A DNA stretch of 52,465 nt. Source: a virus. The stretch is from positions 1 through 52,465 of the IMG/VR virus record IMGVR_UViG_3300015262_000014. One strand, written 5' to 3'. The first letter of the stretch is position 1, and the number at the start of each line of letters is the position of its first letter. This document shows positions 1 through 7,280 of this stretch, piece after piece. The notes under the pieces were generated by a model. The model saw only the letters and a list, made by a program, of their open reading frames with translations, was not told the origin of the DNA and ran no database searches. The position numbers and the translations under genes are program-made.

Positions 1-288
1 GAGCTGAAATCCTACGGCAGCCGCCCGGTGACGTCGCTGCTCAGCAACCTTAAGCCCGACGTCGAAGACATCGTCTTCGTAACCCCGAGAATTCCTGAAA
101 GCGACACCTACGCCCATCGTTTGATTGACCGCATTATCAATAAATACGGCAAGTGGTCGGGCACCCAACTGTCCAACCTCTCCCACGAGGAAGGTACCGC
201 CTGGGCACTCAGGGGCGCGGATGGTTCCGCCATTGACTGGAAGGAAATGGCGCAGCTCATTCACCCAAAGAGCCGCAACCGTGAATGA
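1..288 (+). CDS. Panacea (DUF4065/SocA-like) domain protein, C-terminal part
   Basis: The open frame runs in from the left edge, so the 5' end is missing and only the last ~95 residues are seen. The stretch KYGKWSGTQLSNLSHEEGTAW is the typical C-terminal signature of the Panacea domain (formerly DUF4065, SocA/GepA family), in which a 'leucine-serine...H-E-x-x-W' motif recurs. Panacea proteins often act as antitoxins or as partners of toxins and are common in mobile elements. The stop codon overlaps the start of the next gene by 8 bases, so the two are probably co-transcribed. In P. fluorescens-group genomes the region before mutS often holds phage-derived tailocin clusters, and this gene may be the end of such an element. 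That last point is inference. Confidence 0.7.
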   Translation, partial: ELKSYGSRPVTSLLSNLKPDVEDIVFVTPRIPESDTYAHRLIDRIINKYGKWSGTQLSNLSHEEGTAWALRGADGSAIDWKEMAQLIHPKSRNRE

Positions 289-652
289 GGAACTCGACAC
301 CCTGGAACTGACCCTGCCCCCCGCATCAGGGCCCGACCAGGACTCCCAACCCGGAGGCGAGCAGGCAGTAGGCGCTGACGACGAAAGAAACCAAAACCTG
401 AAAGATCAGAAGGCTGAACGGCTGCTGCGCAAGAAATATGCGGGGCGTGCTTTCTGGTTTGCTGCGTGCGGCGTGATCTTTTGGGCGGTGTTACTTGTGT
501 GGAATGGTTGGTCAACGTACTACTCCGGCAAAGCCCCCTTTTCCGATAACGTGTTGATTGCTATCACTACCGCAACCTCAATCAATTTGTTTGCCGCTTT
601 TCTCGGCGTTATCCGAGGCTTGTTCCCCGCCAGTGGCCGCAGGGCAAAATAA
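281..652 (+). CDS. small two-helix membrane protein partnered with the Panacea gene
   Basis: The GTG at 281 overlaps the end of the Panacea gene and is the start that keeps a compact two-gene unit, giving 123 residues. The first ~50 residues are acidic and Pro/Gly-rich and are followed by a basic stretch (residues ~50-58, AERLLRKKYAGR). Two hydrophobic segments follow (about residues 62-80, FWFAACGVIFWAVLLVW, and 93-112, NVLIAITTATSINLFAAFLG). The tail is short and basic. No enzyme motif is visible. The gene order (Panacea protein then membrane protein) suggests a toxin-antitoxin-like or exclusion pair, but nothing in the sequence proves it. Confidence 0.6.
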   Translation: MNEELDTLELTLPPASGPDQDSQPGGEQAVGADDERNQNLKDQKAERLLRKKYAGRAFWFAACGVIFWAVLLVWNGWSTYYSGKAPFSDNVLIAITTATSINLFAAFLGVIRGLFPASGRRAK

Positions 653-821
653 CGGCTCTTACAGCCTGCTCTCCGCCCCTGACTTTCGTCCTGCACTTTA
701 CTAACCGTACGCGACCTGCGAAGCCCCGACCTCGCGTGTTAACCTTGCGCCCATCGCAAAATCGCAGGGCGGAATGCCCCACATTTGCCCCACTCCTTTC
801 AACGAATTTGCCTACGACCCA
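653..821 (+). promoter_or_regulatory. original upstream region of mutS, now cut off from the gene
   Basis: There is no gene here. The stretch lies directly before the ancestral mutS start codon at 822, so it should hold the native promoter and leader of mutS. I cannot pick a convincing -35/-10 pair and see no clear ribosome binding site before 822. A weak hairpin (GGGC...GCCC around 768-778) lies inside. Transcripts starting here now read into the prophage instead of mutS. Confidence 0.35.
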
Positions 822-902
822 ATGAGTAAAACCACTTCAGACCTGTCCTCCCACACCCCCATGATGCAGCAGTATGAGCCGGAGGTGGTCGCGCGCCTTT
901 AA
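822..902 (+). pseudogene. mutS: orphan 5' end of mutS fused to prophage sequence
   Basis: The ATG at 822 begins [18 protein letters not shown], the normal Pseudomonas MutS N-terminus. After residue 18 the frame leaves the 24-bp attachment core and continues into prophage DNA as EPEVVARL, then stops, giving 26 codons in all. The remainder of mutS lies 48.9 kb away at the right end of the prophage. This stub is the host half of the split gene. Precise excision would rejoin it and give a MutS of about 863 residues. Confidence 0.9.
851..874. repeat. attL core, 24-bp direct repeat within mutS codons
   Basis: The core contains cacccccatgatgcagcagt and is identical at 49757-49780. It codes for HTPMMQQY in the mutS frame. 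Identity ends sharply to the right (t versus c). To the left the copies stay similar but with three synonymous changes in four codons. Confidence 0.92.
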
Positions 903-1186
903 TTACGTGGACTCCAGCAATTCGCTGTCTAAAACTCTACTTTGATTTAGCTGCGGTTAAGGTCAATGAATGCGCGTTAGCTTGAGGTAGTTCTAGACAG
1001 CAAAATCATCCAGATGCTGGACGCTCCCAGACGCCTTCTAAGCTGATCGATTGCGCTACATTCCGGTTACCCTGGCCAGCCGCGCTATCCGGTCATCGTT
1101 TTTACAAGGAAAAGAAGGGCTGAATGTTGAAACGGTAATGGCACATCGATATAGTCTGCCACCAAAAAAAATTCAGGGATGTGCGA
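875..1186. other. gene-free left prophage arm
   Basis: About 310 bases lie between the attachment core and the first cargo gene with no supported gene. The stretch holds the integrase arm-type heptamers listed separately, the presumed promoter of the STAS/HATPase gene, and an AGGGA ribosome binding site at 1175-1179. Confidence 0.5.
924..1001. repeat. integrase arm-type sites, left arm (inverted pair)
   Basis: gctgtcta at 924-931 and tagacagc at 994-1001 form a perfect 8-bp inverted pair. The same heptamer TAGACAG occurs twice more beside the right core (49692-49698 and 49714-49720). Four copies flanking the two cores, at 37-120 bases distance, fit the arm-binding sites of a tyrosine integrase. 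Their role is inferred from position and repetition only. Confidence 0.55.
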
Positions 1187-2170
1187 GTGCGGGTTCAGGA
1201 CGGAATTTACACGGAAAGCAACGTCATTCATTTTCCACCGTCACTGAGTGAATCGGAGCCGGGCGCGCTCTTTGAGTTTTGCGAAGCAATTCTGGCAAGT
1301 GAAGGCGTAGTAGTTCTCGACGCAAGCGCCTTTCAATTTATTGATCCCCTGGGGCTCGCAACCCTCAAATCGTCACTAGAGCGCGCGTCAATTGCCAGGC
1401 TCCATATCAGGTGGATGAGCAAAGGTCTCATTAACTACCTAGCCAGAATGGAGTTTTTCGACGGCATGATCGTCGATGGCATGGACATAGAGAAAGAACG
1501 GAATCTACTGGGTGAGCCTGACCGCTGCGTTGAACTTGTAAAGGTTGTGGACGGTCAATCGGAAGAGGTTGCTTCAAGACTTGCGCTAGCTACGGTCGGC
1601 TGGGCTCAAGGTCGTGAGCAGGAGGAACTAGACTCCTACAGGCGCCCCATTGAGTATGCCTTGAAGGAATTGCTGGGGAATGCCCTTTCCCATGCAAAGA
1701 GGGAAGGTAACTTTGGTGCGTCAGTTTGGGTCGCCTGCCAGCACTTCCGTAGTAACGGGGACGTCCGGCTTGCGATAGTTGACAACGGATGTGGTTTTCT
1801 GGCTACGCTATGGCGTCATGATCAGCTCAAAGAGCGTACAGACGTCGAAGCCATCAGAGCTGCCTTAATCGCTCGTGTGAGCTGCAATCGTGGCCCTTAC
1901 GTAGGCTATGAGACCGATAGCCAGAATCAAGGTGTAGGTTTGACCACAACCGCTAAAATCGCTGATGCCGCTGATGGCTTTCTTGTTGTAGCGAGTGGTG
2001 AGGCCTGCCTGAACACCAGAACTGATATGTCGACGTCGCTTGTCAAAGCGCCGTGGAAAGGTGTTGCGATATCATTTCACTGCAACCGCGACAAATTGCC
2101 GCAGATCAGCATTCCTGCGCTGCTCCCAGCCGTAGAGGGCGCAGTTGACGACGACATCAGTTTCATTTGA
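1187..2170 (+). CDS. STAS domain - GHKL ATPase (HATPase_c) fusion protein
   Basis: The protein has 327 residues. The GTG at 1187 was chosen because AGGGA at 1175-1179 is 7 bases upstream; a GTG at 1181 would be too close. Residues ~25-95 look like a STAS fold (VVVLDASAFQFIDPLGLATL). The second half is a GHKL ATPase: N-box ELLGNALSHA with Asn165, G1 box VDNGCGF (Asp199) and G2 box NQGVGL (Gly249, Gly251). There is no phosphoacceptor-histidine domain and no membrane segment, so it resembles an anti-sigma kinase or MutL/Hsp90-like ATPase more than a sensor kinase. The next gene is a DUF4325 STAS-like protein on the same strand. The pair recalls SpoIIAB/SpoIIAA partner switching. Function is unknown; a prophage signalling or defence role is inference. 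Confidence 0.75.
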   Translation: MRVQDGIYTESNVIHFPPSLSESEPGALFEFCEAILASEGVVVLDASAFQFIDPLGLATLKSSLERASIARLHIRWMSKGLINYLARMEFFDGMIVDGMDIEKERNLLGEPDRCVELVKVVDGQSEEVASRLALATVGWAQGREQEELDSYRRPIEYALKELLGNALSHAKREGNFGASVWVACQHFRSNGDVRLAIVDNGCGFLATLWRHDQLKERTDVEAIRAALIARVSCNRGPYVGYETDSQNQGVGLTTTAKIADAADGFLVVASGEACLNTRTDMSTSLVKAPWKGVAISFHCNRDKLPQISIPALLPAVEGAVDDDISFI

Positions 2171-2183
2171 CTAGCTTCAAGAT

Positions 2184-2211
2184 TTGCTTACTAGTGGTAC
2201 CTAGCTAAACT
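2184..2211 (+). promoter_or_regulatory. possible promoter before the DUF4325 gene
   Basis: ttgctt (2184-2189) and taaact (2206-2211) are separated by 16 bases. The match to sigma-70 consensus is moderate, and the site lies in the 97-base gap between the ATPase and STAS-like genes. It may allow separate expression of the small gene. Confidence 0.3.
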
Positions 2212-2267
2212 TTTTACCCATGCGTACGATAAACATTGTCTACGCGTACATTGCCGAGGGAAGCGCC

Positions 2268-2582
2268 ATGCAAACTCAAATCAACCTTGCTGCGGGGTCA
2301 GAGACCATTCGCACGCTTGGTATGAGGGCATCTGCCACGCCGTATCGAAAGGAAATCGAACGCTGCTTGGACACCGGCTATAGCGTCGCCATAGATTTTT
2401 CCGGTAAGGATGCCACTCAATCATTTGTCGACGAACTAATCGGCGGATTGATTCTGAAGCGAGGCAGAACTGTTCTGTCCAGCCTATCTTTTCAAAACTG
2501 TCCTGACGACGTGAAGTCGATCATTAAGTTCGTCGTTAATGATAGAGCACATCAATTGAAGACTGAGCAGGCAGTAGCCTAA
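2268..2582 (+). CDS. STAS-like domain protein (DUF4325)
   Basis: The ATG at 2268 is preceded by GAGGGAAG with good spacing and gives 104 residues. An earlier in-frame ATG at 2220 lacks such a site. The pattern 'YRKEIERCLDTGYSVAIDFSG' followed by 'DATQSFVDELIGGLI' is the hallmark of DUF4325: a beta strand ending in hydrophobic-D-F, then a loop with S-F-x-D-E. These proteins have a STAS-like fold and usually sit beside an ATPase. Here the partner is the STAS/HATPase gene just upstream. A terminator follows 20 bases after the stop, closing a two-gene unit. Confidence 0.75.
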   Translation: MQTQINLAAGSETIRTLGMRASATPYRKEIERCLDTGYSVAIDFSGKDATQSFVDELIGGLILKRGRTVLSSLSFQNCPDDVKSIIKFVVNDRAHQLKTEQAVA

Positions 2583-2601
2583 TCTATCGGATATGGAAAA
2601 A

Positions 2602-2625
2602 GCCTCGCATTGCGGGGCTTTTTTT
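2602..2625 (+). terminator. rho-independent terminator of the STAS/HATPase unit
   Basis: gcctcgc (2602-2608) pairs with gcggggc (2612-2618, one G-U) around a 3-base loop, followed by seven T. It also separates this unit from the convergent methylase gene. Confidence 0.8.
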
Positions 2626-2652
2626 GGTTTCGAGATAGGTGTTACGCCGGCG

Positions 2653-3420
2653 TCACCAGTTCAAAATCACCAGCTCGCCTTTTTTTTCGGCTACCCCCTT
2701 TCGCGGATTGGCCGTGCTGTAACGAATATCCATCGCCTCCATGCGAAACCCCTCAAACACCCGCCGGATCTCGGGATGATCGTTGATGCTTACCATCACC
2801 TTGCCATCGCAGGCTCGCATGAACTCAGCCATTCGCTCGTACTGGTCAAAGCCGAACTCGGTGCCGTAGCCCTCGGTTTTCCAGTAGGGTGGGTCCATAT
2901 AGTGGAAGGTGTGGGGCCGATCGTACTTTTCGGCGCACTTCAACCACGGCAGGTTCTCCACGTAGGTTCCCGATAGCCTCTGCCAGGCCAGCGATAGGTT
3001 TTCCTCAATCCGCAGCAGGTTGATTGCCCGGCCGGTAGTGGCGGTTCCGAATGTCTGTCCCGTGGCCTTTGCACCGAACGCGTGGTGTTGGAGGTAGAAA
3101 AACCTGGCCGCCTTCTGTATATCCGTCAGCGTCTCAGGGGACGTCATCTTTTGCCATTCGAAGATCTGCCTGGAGCTGAGCGCCCATTTGAACTGGCGCA
3201 CGAATTCCTCCAGGTGGTGCTGGACGACGCGGTACAGGTTCACCAGGTCGCCGTTGAGATCGTTAAGCACCTCGACCTTGGAGGGCTGCTCGCGCTTGAA
3301 GTACAGCGCTGCGCCGCCGGCGAACACCTCAACGTAGCATTCGTGGTCCGGAAATAGCGCCAGCAGACGTTTCGAAAGACGGCGCTTGCCGCCCATCCAT
3401 GGAACGATTGGGTTTGTCAT
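2653..3420 (-). CDS. DNA adenine methyltransferase (D12/Dam class)
   Basis: The protein has 255 residues from the ATG at 3420, which has AAGGA upstream. Motif I is PWMGGKRRL near the N-terminus (the F/W-x-G-x-K signature of Dam-class N6-adenine methylases), followed by 'EVFAGGAALYF' and 'LNDLNGDLVNLYRV'. The catalytic motif IV DPPY is at residues 176-179. Length and motif order fit phage Dam enzymes that act without a restriction partner. The likely role is protection of phage DNA or altered methyl-directed signalling. No endonuclease gene is adjacent. The gene lies downstream of umuC on the same strand (36-base gap), so it may share the SOS-controlled transcript. A fragment of a second, related gene lies at 7475-7597. 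Confidence 0.9.
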   Translation of the reverse strand: MTNPIVPWMGGKRRLSKRLLALFPDHECYVEVFAGGAALYFKREQPSKVEVLNDLNGDLVNLYRVVQHHLEEFVRQFKWALSSRQIFEWQKMTSPETLTDIQKAARFFYLQHHAFGAKATGQTFGTATTGRAINLLRIEENLSLAWQRLSGTYVENLPWLKCAEKYDRPHTFHYMDPPYWKTEGYGTEFGFDQYERMAEFMRACDGKVMVSINDHPEIRRVFEGFRMEAMDIRYSTANPRKGVAEKKGELVILNW

Positions 3421-3455
3421 TAGCAGTCCTTTGCAATGGGTTGAGGTGGTGGTGC

Positions 3456-4733
3456 CTATTTGCAGCTGATCGTCCAAAGCTGATCAAGCCGCGTTGTATA
3501 GCTCTGGCTCATCATCTCGCGGCGCATGCCCCAGTCCGGGTTCGACGGAACACTGGCGGCGCGAAGCGTGCCGCGCCCCCAGCGCTCGTTGATCTGGTCC
3601 AGAACCGTCATCACTCGGGTTGCCTCGGCCGGCTGCGAAATTGCGAAGAGATCGTCGGTGTATTCGCCTTGTTGGCACAGGTTGAGCAGCATCACTTCGG
3701 CTTTGCTGTATTTGAAACCTGGGCGGAAGATCCTGTCGAGCGCATCGACAGCGGCTTTCGTGAGCAGGCGAACATCATCGGTGGGGTACGGCATATCGAC
3801 CACCACGCCGTTGGCATACTTCGCCTCCTCCGGATTGAACATTCCAGTGCGGATGCAGACGCGGACCTTTTTGCAGAGCGAGTTTTGAGCACGGAGCTTT
3901 TCGGATGCCCTCATCATGTAGGTGGCCACCGCCTCCTTGATCGGCGCCAGTTCAGTCAGGCGCTTGCCGAACATGCGACTACAGCAGATCTCTTGCTTCG
4001 GTGGGTCGGGCTCGTCCAGCTCGAGGCATGATGTGCCGGCCAGTTCCCGCGCTGTCTTCTCGATCACCACGCTGAATTTCTTGCGTAGCGTCCAAGGATC
4101 GGCTTTGGCCAGGTCCATAGCTGACTTTATGCCCATGGCGTCGAGGTGCAGTTTCATTTTCCGGCCCACACCCCAGACTTCCGACACGTCCGTGTTGCGC
4201 AGCACCCAGTCGCGCTTGACCGAATCGGTGATGTTTACCACTCCCCCGGTCTGCGCCTGCAGTCGCTTTGCCGTGTGGTTGGCCAACTTGGCCAGGGTCT
4301 TGGTGTTCGCGATGCCGACCCCGACAGGAATGCTGGTGCCGCGCAGCACCTGTGCCCGGATCTGGCGCCCTAGGGCATCCAGCCCCGATATACCCGTGAG
4401 ATCGGCGAATGCCTCATCAATGCTGTAAATCTCAACGGCGGGAACCAGAGTCTCGATCAGCGTCATCACGCGCTCGCTCATATCGCCATAAAGCGCGTAG
4501 TTTGATGAGAAGGGCACGATGCCGTGCTGCTTGAGCTTGTGCTTGATTTGGAAGTACGGCTCGCCCATCTTGATGAAAGGCTTTGCGTCGTAGCTTCGGG
4601 CGATGACACAGCCGTCGTTGTTGCTGAGCACCACGATGGGCACCCTCGCCAAGTCGGGACGGAACACACGCTCGCAGCTTGCATAAAAGCTGTTGCAGTC
4701 GATCAGCGCAAAGACAGGTGCCTGGTCAGACAT
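3456..4733 (-). CDS. umuC: UmuC/RulB-type Y-family DNA polymerase
   Basis: The protein has 425 residues, the usual length. The N-terminal polymerase domain shows the metal-binding block FALIDCNSFYASCE (Asp12), 'VVLSNNDGCVIARS', and the catalytic SIDEAF motif (YSIDEAFADL). The helix-hairpin-helix region (VWGVGRKMKLHLDAMGI) and the little-finger plus C-terminal region follow. It is the error-prone subunit of a Pol V-like complex and performs translesion synthesis once paired with processed UmuD. Its start overlaps the umuD stop by 8 bases, so both are translated from one message. All key residues are present, so it looks functional. Confidence 0.95.
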   Translation of the reverse strand: MSDQAPVFALIDCNSFYASCERVFRPDLARVPIVVLSNNDGCVIARSYDAKPFIKMGEPYFQIKHKLKQHGIVPFSSNYALYGDMSERVMTLIETLVPAVEIYSIDEAFADLTGISGLDALGRQIRAQVLRGTSIPVGVGIANTKTLAKLANHTAKRLQAQTGGVVNITDSVKRDWVLRNTDVSEVWGVGRKMKLHLDAMGIKSAMDLAKADPWTLRKKFSVVIEKTARELAGTSCLELDEPDPPKQEICCSRMFGKRLTELAPIKEAVATYMMRASEKLRAQNSLCKKVRVCIRTGMFNPEEAKYANGVVVDMPYPTDDVRLLTKAAVDALDRIFRPGFKYSKAEVMLLNLCQQGEYTDDLFAISQPAEATRVMTVLDQINERWGRGTLRAASVPSNPDWGMRREMMSQSYTTRLDQLWTISCK

Positions 4734-5151
4734 GGCTGCGTACGGTGCTGGTGATCACGCCCCAGATCGACAGTTCGTCGCCCTCCAAAATGTACCGAGC
4801 TGGGTATTTCGGGTTCTCCGACAGAAGGATCACCTCTTTCCCGCGCTTACACAGGCGTTTGCAGATGGGGTCATTGTTCAGCAGCGCCACGACTACGTGC
4901 CCGTGGGCCGGCTCAATAGATCGGTCAACGACCGCTAGGTCACCCTCAAAAATACCCGCGCCCTGCATACTCTCGCCAGTAATGGCGATCAGATAGACGT
5001 GCGGAGCCCTGATATTTAAGACCTCATCCAGTGAGATGTGCTGCTCGATGTGATCGGCCGCCGGCGATGGAAAGCCTGCTGGCACCCGAAAAGAGCAAAA
5101 AGGCAGCTTCGTGCCGCCCTCGGCGATAGGACCTAAAATTGCGAAACTCAT
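4726..5151 (-). CDS. umuD: UmuD/RulA-type self-cleaving protein
   Basis: The protein has 141 residues from the ATG at 5151. It belongs to the LexA/UmuD peptidase family (S24). The cleavage site is Ala25-Gly26 within VPAGFPSPAAD, the catalytic serine is Ser61 in ITGESMQ, and the lysine is Lys98 in PICKRL. RecA-stimulated self-cleavage would give the UmuD' form that activates UmuC. The perfect LexA-type box 21 bases upstream of the start indicates SOS control. The operon continues into umuC and possibly the methylase. Confidence 0.94.
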   Translation of the reverse strand: MSFAILGPIAEGGTKLPFCSFRVPAGFPSPAADHIEQHISLDEVLNIRAPHVYLIAITGESMQGAGIFEGDLAVVDRSIEPAHGHVVVALLNNDPICKRLCKRGKEVILLSENPKYPARYILEGDELSIWGVITSTVRSHV

Positions 5152-5171
5152 GACGCAGCCTTTTACAGACA

Positions 5172-5187
5172 CTGTACGAATGTACAG
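5172..5187. promoter_or_regulatory. LexA (SOS) box of the umuDC operon
   Basis: ctgtacgaatgtacag matches CTGT-N8-ACAG exactly and is a near-perfect palindrome. It sits 21 bases upstream of the umuD start, where it would cover the promoter. Binding by host LexA would keep the operon off until DNA damage. Confidence 0.85.
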
Positions 5188-5247
5188 TTAATATCGCAGA
5201 TGGATTGCGGTCAATTTGGCGTAAGAGATATCTGACAAGCGGGCGCG

Positions 5248-5427
5248 TCAGCCCAACTCATCTGCGTACGTGGCGACGGCCTCTTCGGTCAGTTCCCGCC
5301 ACTCACCGCTGTCGATTACACCGCGCTCTTTCATGTCGTCAGCCAGCGCCAGGCGCCTCTCGTAACGCTCCTCCGGTGTTGCTGAGATGAAGTCCGGATC
5401 GTTGCGCAGGGAAAACCACGCCTCCAT
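5248..5427 (-). CDS. small charged protein of unknown function (59 aa)
   Basis: A complete short frame starts at the ATG at 5427 and reads MEAWFSLRNDPDFISATPEE, with 'ERYERRLALADDMKERGVID' and 'EWRELTEEAVATYADELG' after it. The helical, acidic composition and regular codon use look like a real phage protein. No Shine-Dalgarno sequence is obvious. It lies between the LexA box of umuDC and the SRAP gene, on the umuDC strand. Function is unknown. Confidence 0.5.
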   Translation of the reverse strand: MEAWFSLRNDPDFISATPEERYERRLALADDMKERGVIDSGEWRELTEEAVATYADELG

Positions 5428-5478
5428 TGCGTTGATCTAATCGATGTTTATTGTCATGACGAATACCCGGGGCCAGTG

Positions 5479-5491
5479 TCTACAGTGTAGA
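5479..5491. promoter_or_regulatory. possible operator before the SRAP gene
   Basis: tctacagtgtaga is a perfect 6+1+6 palindrome located 48 bases before the SRAP start. It is too short to be a canonical LexA box, so the regulator is unknown. Confidence 0.3.
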
Positions 5492-5539
5492 GATTGGCCG
5501 GGCCCCGGCTGTTCATGGGGCCGACGAGCGGAGACGACT

Positions 5540-6220
5540 ATGTGTGGAAGGATTTCCCAATACAGCGGCATTCACGACTTCGTTGCAGCGCTGAGCATGC
5601 CCAATGCTCTGGCGAATTCCGTCGGCGAATTGCCGCTCGAGCGCTACAACGTCGCCCCGACAACCCAAGTCGCCCTGCTCCACCTGCAGGGCGATCTGCT
5701 GCACGCCGACCTGGTGCGATGGGGATGGCGGTCGCACTGGGCCAAGGACCGCGCAGCGCCGATTAATGCCCGCGTCGAGAAGGTGGCCCACGGACCGTTC
5801 TTCCGCGCGATCTGGCCATACCGGGCAATCACGCCCATCGATAACTGGTTTGAGTGGGTGGACGAAGGCGGACCAAAGAAGCAGCCCTACCTGATCCGGC
5901 GGCGGGACGGCGCGCCGGTGCTGTGCGCCGCCATTGGCCAACTGCCCGACAGCGATGAAGGCCCGGGTGAACATGACGGCTTCGTAATCATCACCGCCGA
6001 CAGCGCCGGCGGCATGGTGGACATTCACGACCGGCGCCCGGTGGTGCTGACTCCGGGCCTGGGCCGGGAATGGTTGGACCCGGCCACGCCCAAGGAGCGC
6101 GCCGAACAGATGGTGCTGCACCAGGACGAGTCGGCCGATGCTTTCGAATGGTTTAAAGTCGACATGGCCGTTGGCAATTCGAAAAACAGAGGGCCGGATT
6201 TAATTCAAGCTAAGAACTAG
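5540..6220 (+). CDS. yedK: SOS response-associated peptidase (SRAP/YedK/HMCES)
   Basis: The protein has 226 residues. The ATG at 5540 is fixed by the obligatory MCGR start, because Cys2 must become the N-terminal nucleophile after methionine removal. The other active-site residues are visible: Asn76 in PINARVE, Glu105 in NWFEW and His163 in DIHDRRPV. The family crosslinks to abasic sites in single-stranded DNA and shields them from nucleases and error-prone bypass. The gene is divergent from umuDC and close to it, making a DNA-damage module in the prophage. The 3' end overlaps the convergent membrane-protein gene by 11 bases. Confidence 0.93.
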   Translation: MCGRISQYSGIHDFVAALSMPNALANSVGELPLERYNVAPTTQVALLHLQGDLLHADLVRWGWRSHWAKDRAAPINARVEKVAHGPFFRAIWPYRAITPIDNWFEWVDEGGPKKQPYLIRRRDGAPVLCAAIGQLPDSDEGPGEHDGFVIITADSAGGMVDIHDRRPVVLTPGLGREWLDPATPKERAEQMVLHQDESADAFEWFKVDMAVGNSKNRGPDLIQAKN

Positions 6221-7280
6221 CCTTTTTTATAAGAGCTATTGTTTCCTGAATTATCGGATGGTTTTCGTTGTAGCGAGCTCTCTCATCCCTTACAAGTTCA
6301 TCAATATCGAACTCGTGCAAACGCTCAATTTCCAATCCGCCCTCAGTGAGGCTTTTCCCTCCACGAAAAACCACATCAAAAGTTTGTGGTATGAACAATC
6401 TTGAAACCCCTGCAAAATCACAAAGACTATCATAAAATCCACGAACAAATCTTATAGCAGCTAGAGCATGGAGAGTAGTTGTACCTAAAGTAAGCATATC
6501 GTAATGTGGCGGCTTACACTTTTCACTTCTAATCATCACACCCAGCAAAACAAAATCCCTTGTGATTTTTGTGATATGAAGAGATTCAGCGGCGACAAGA
6601 ATATTCTCACATGCTTGCAAATACATGTTCAGGGTCGAGATAGAGCTAACGGGATCAGGGACCAACACCCCTCTAAGAAATTTTGCTGCCGAAAGTATGG
6701 AGGCTTCGACCGACTTAAATGCCTCCATGTCTACCGCTGGAAGCCCCTTCTCAGGTGTGCCCGAAAAGAAGCGGAGGTGCAAGACTGGGTGCAAATGATA
6801 TCCAAACATCGCAACCCCCAGATAGTCGACTTCCTCCATAGCGGCAAAATACGCGAGCATTTCCTTTCTGTGAGTATAGAATGCATCTAAATTATTCTTA
6901 AAGCTGACCACTTCAATTTGCTTAGCTGTTTGCTGCGTCGAATGAAACTTCGATATCAACCCAGACAAAGGCAACGACAATGACATTATTGCCAGCGGCA
7001 GGATACTAATATCAATAAAGTTTTTAAAACCTGCTGGCGATAGTTCAAAACTGTACTTAGGCCAAACCCAAAGCCCCAAGGAAATTGCTATTGCAACAGG
7101 GATAGAAATAGACAGCCAAAGCAAGCCCTGATGCGCCAGCCCTTGGCCAGTATCAAGTTGCAAAGTTGAATTTATTCTAGACCACCCCCACTCCCCTTTG
7201 CCAATAAAACATGCAACCAACATTAACGAAACTAACACCGCCAACGATATCGTGACTATCAACAATACACCGTCTGCCAT
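6210..7280 (-). CDS. low-GC membrane protein of unknown function
   Basis: The protein has 356 residues from the ATG at 7280, with GGAG six bases upstream. Three hydrophobic segments lie at about residues 3-26, 52-73 and 87-107. A long, mainly helical soluble region with no catalytic motif follows; it begins after KFHSTQQTAKQIEVVSFKNN and includes 'FYTHRKEMLAYF'. The gene is clearly lower in GC than its neighbours and sits alone among cargo genes, so it is probably a recent acquisition (a moron). The layout (N-terminal membrane anchor, cytosolic helical domain) is like that of membrane effectors in phage-exclusion systems, but that is only a resemblance. Confidence 0.75.
   Translation of the reverse strand: MADGVLLIVTISLAVLVSLMLVACFIGKGEWGWSRINSTLQLDTGQGLAHQGLLWLSISIPVAIAISLGLWVWPKYSFELSPAGFKNFIDISILPLAIMSLSLPLSGLISKFHSTQQTAKQIEVVSFKNNLDAFYTHRKEMLAYFAAMEEVDYLGVAMFGYHLHPVLHLRFFSGTPEKGLPAVDMEAFKSVEASILSAAKFLRGVLVPDPVSSISTLNMYLQACENILVAAESLHITKITRDFVLLGVMIRSEKCKPPHYDMLTLGTTTLHALAAIRFVRGFYDSLCDFAGVSRLFIPQTFDVVFRGGKSLTEGGLEIERLHEFDIDELVRDERARYNENHPIIQETIALIKKASS

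Noticed and set aside
261-515. Minus-strand open frame opposite the small membrane protein
   Set aside because: Its composition is Arg/Ser/Pro-rich and it lies wholly opposite a better supported gene, so it is a shadow frame.
1051-1251. Plus-strand frame at the left arm
   Set aside because: It overlaps the start of the STAS/HATPase gene in another frame and has no ribosome binding site or recognisable text.
2653-3420. Restriction-modification system
   Set aside because: The methylase has no adjacent endonuclease or specificity gene. It is the orphan Dam type common in phages.
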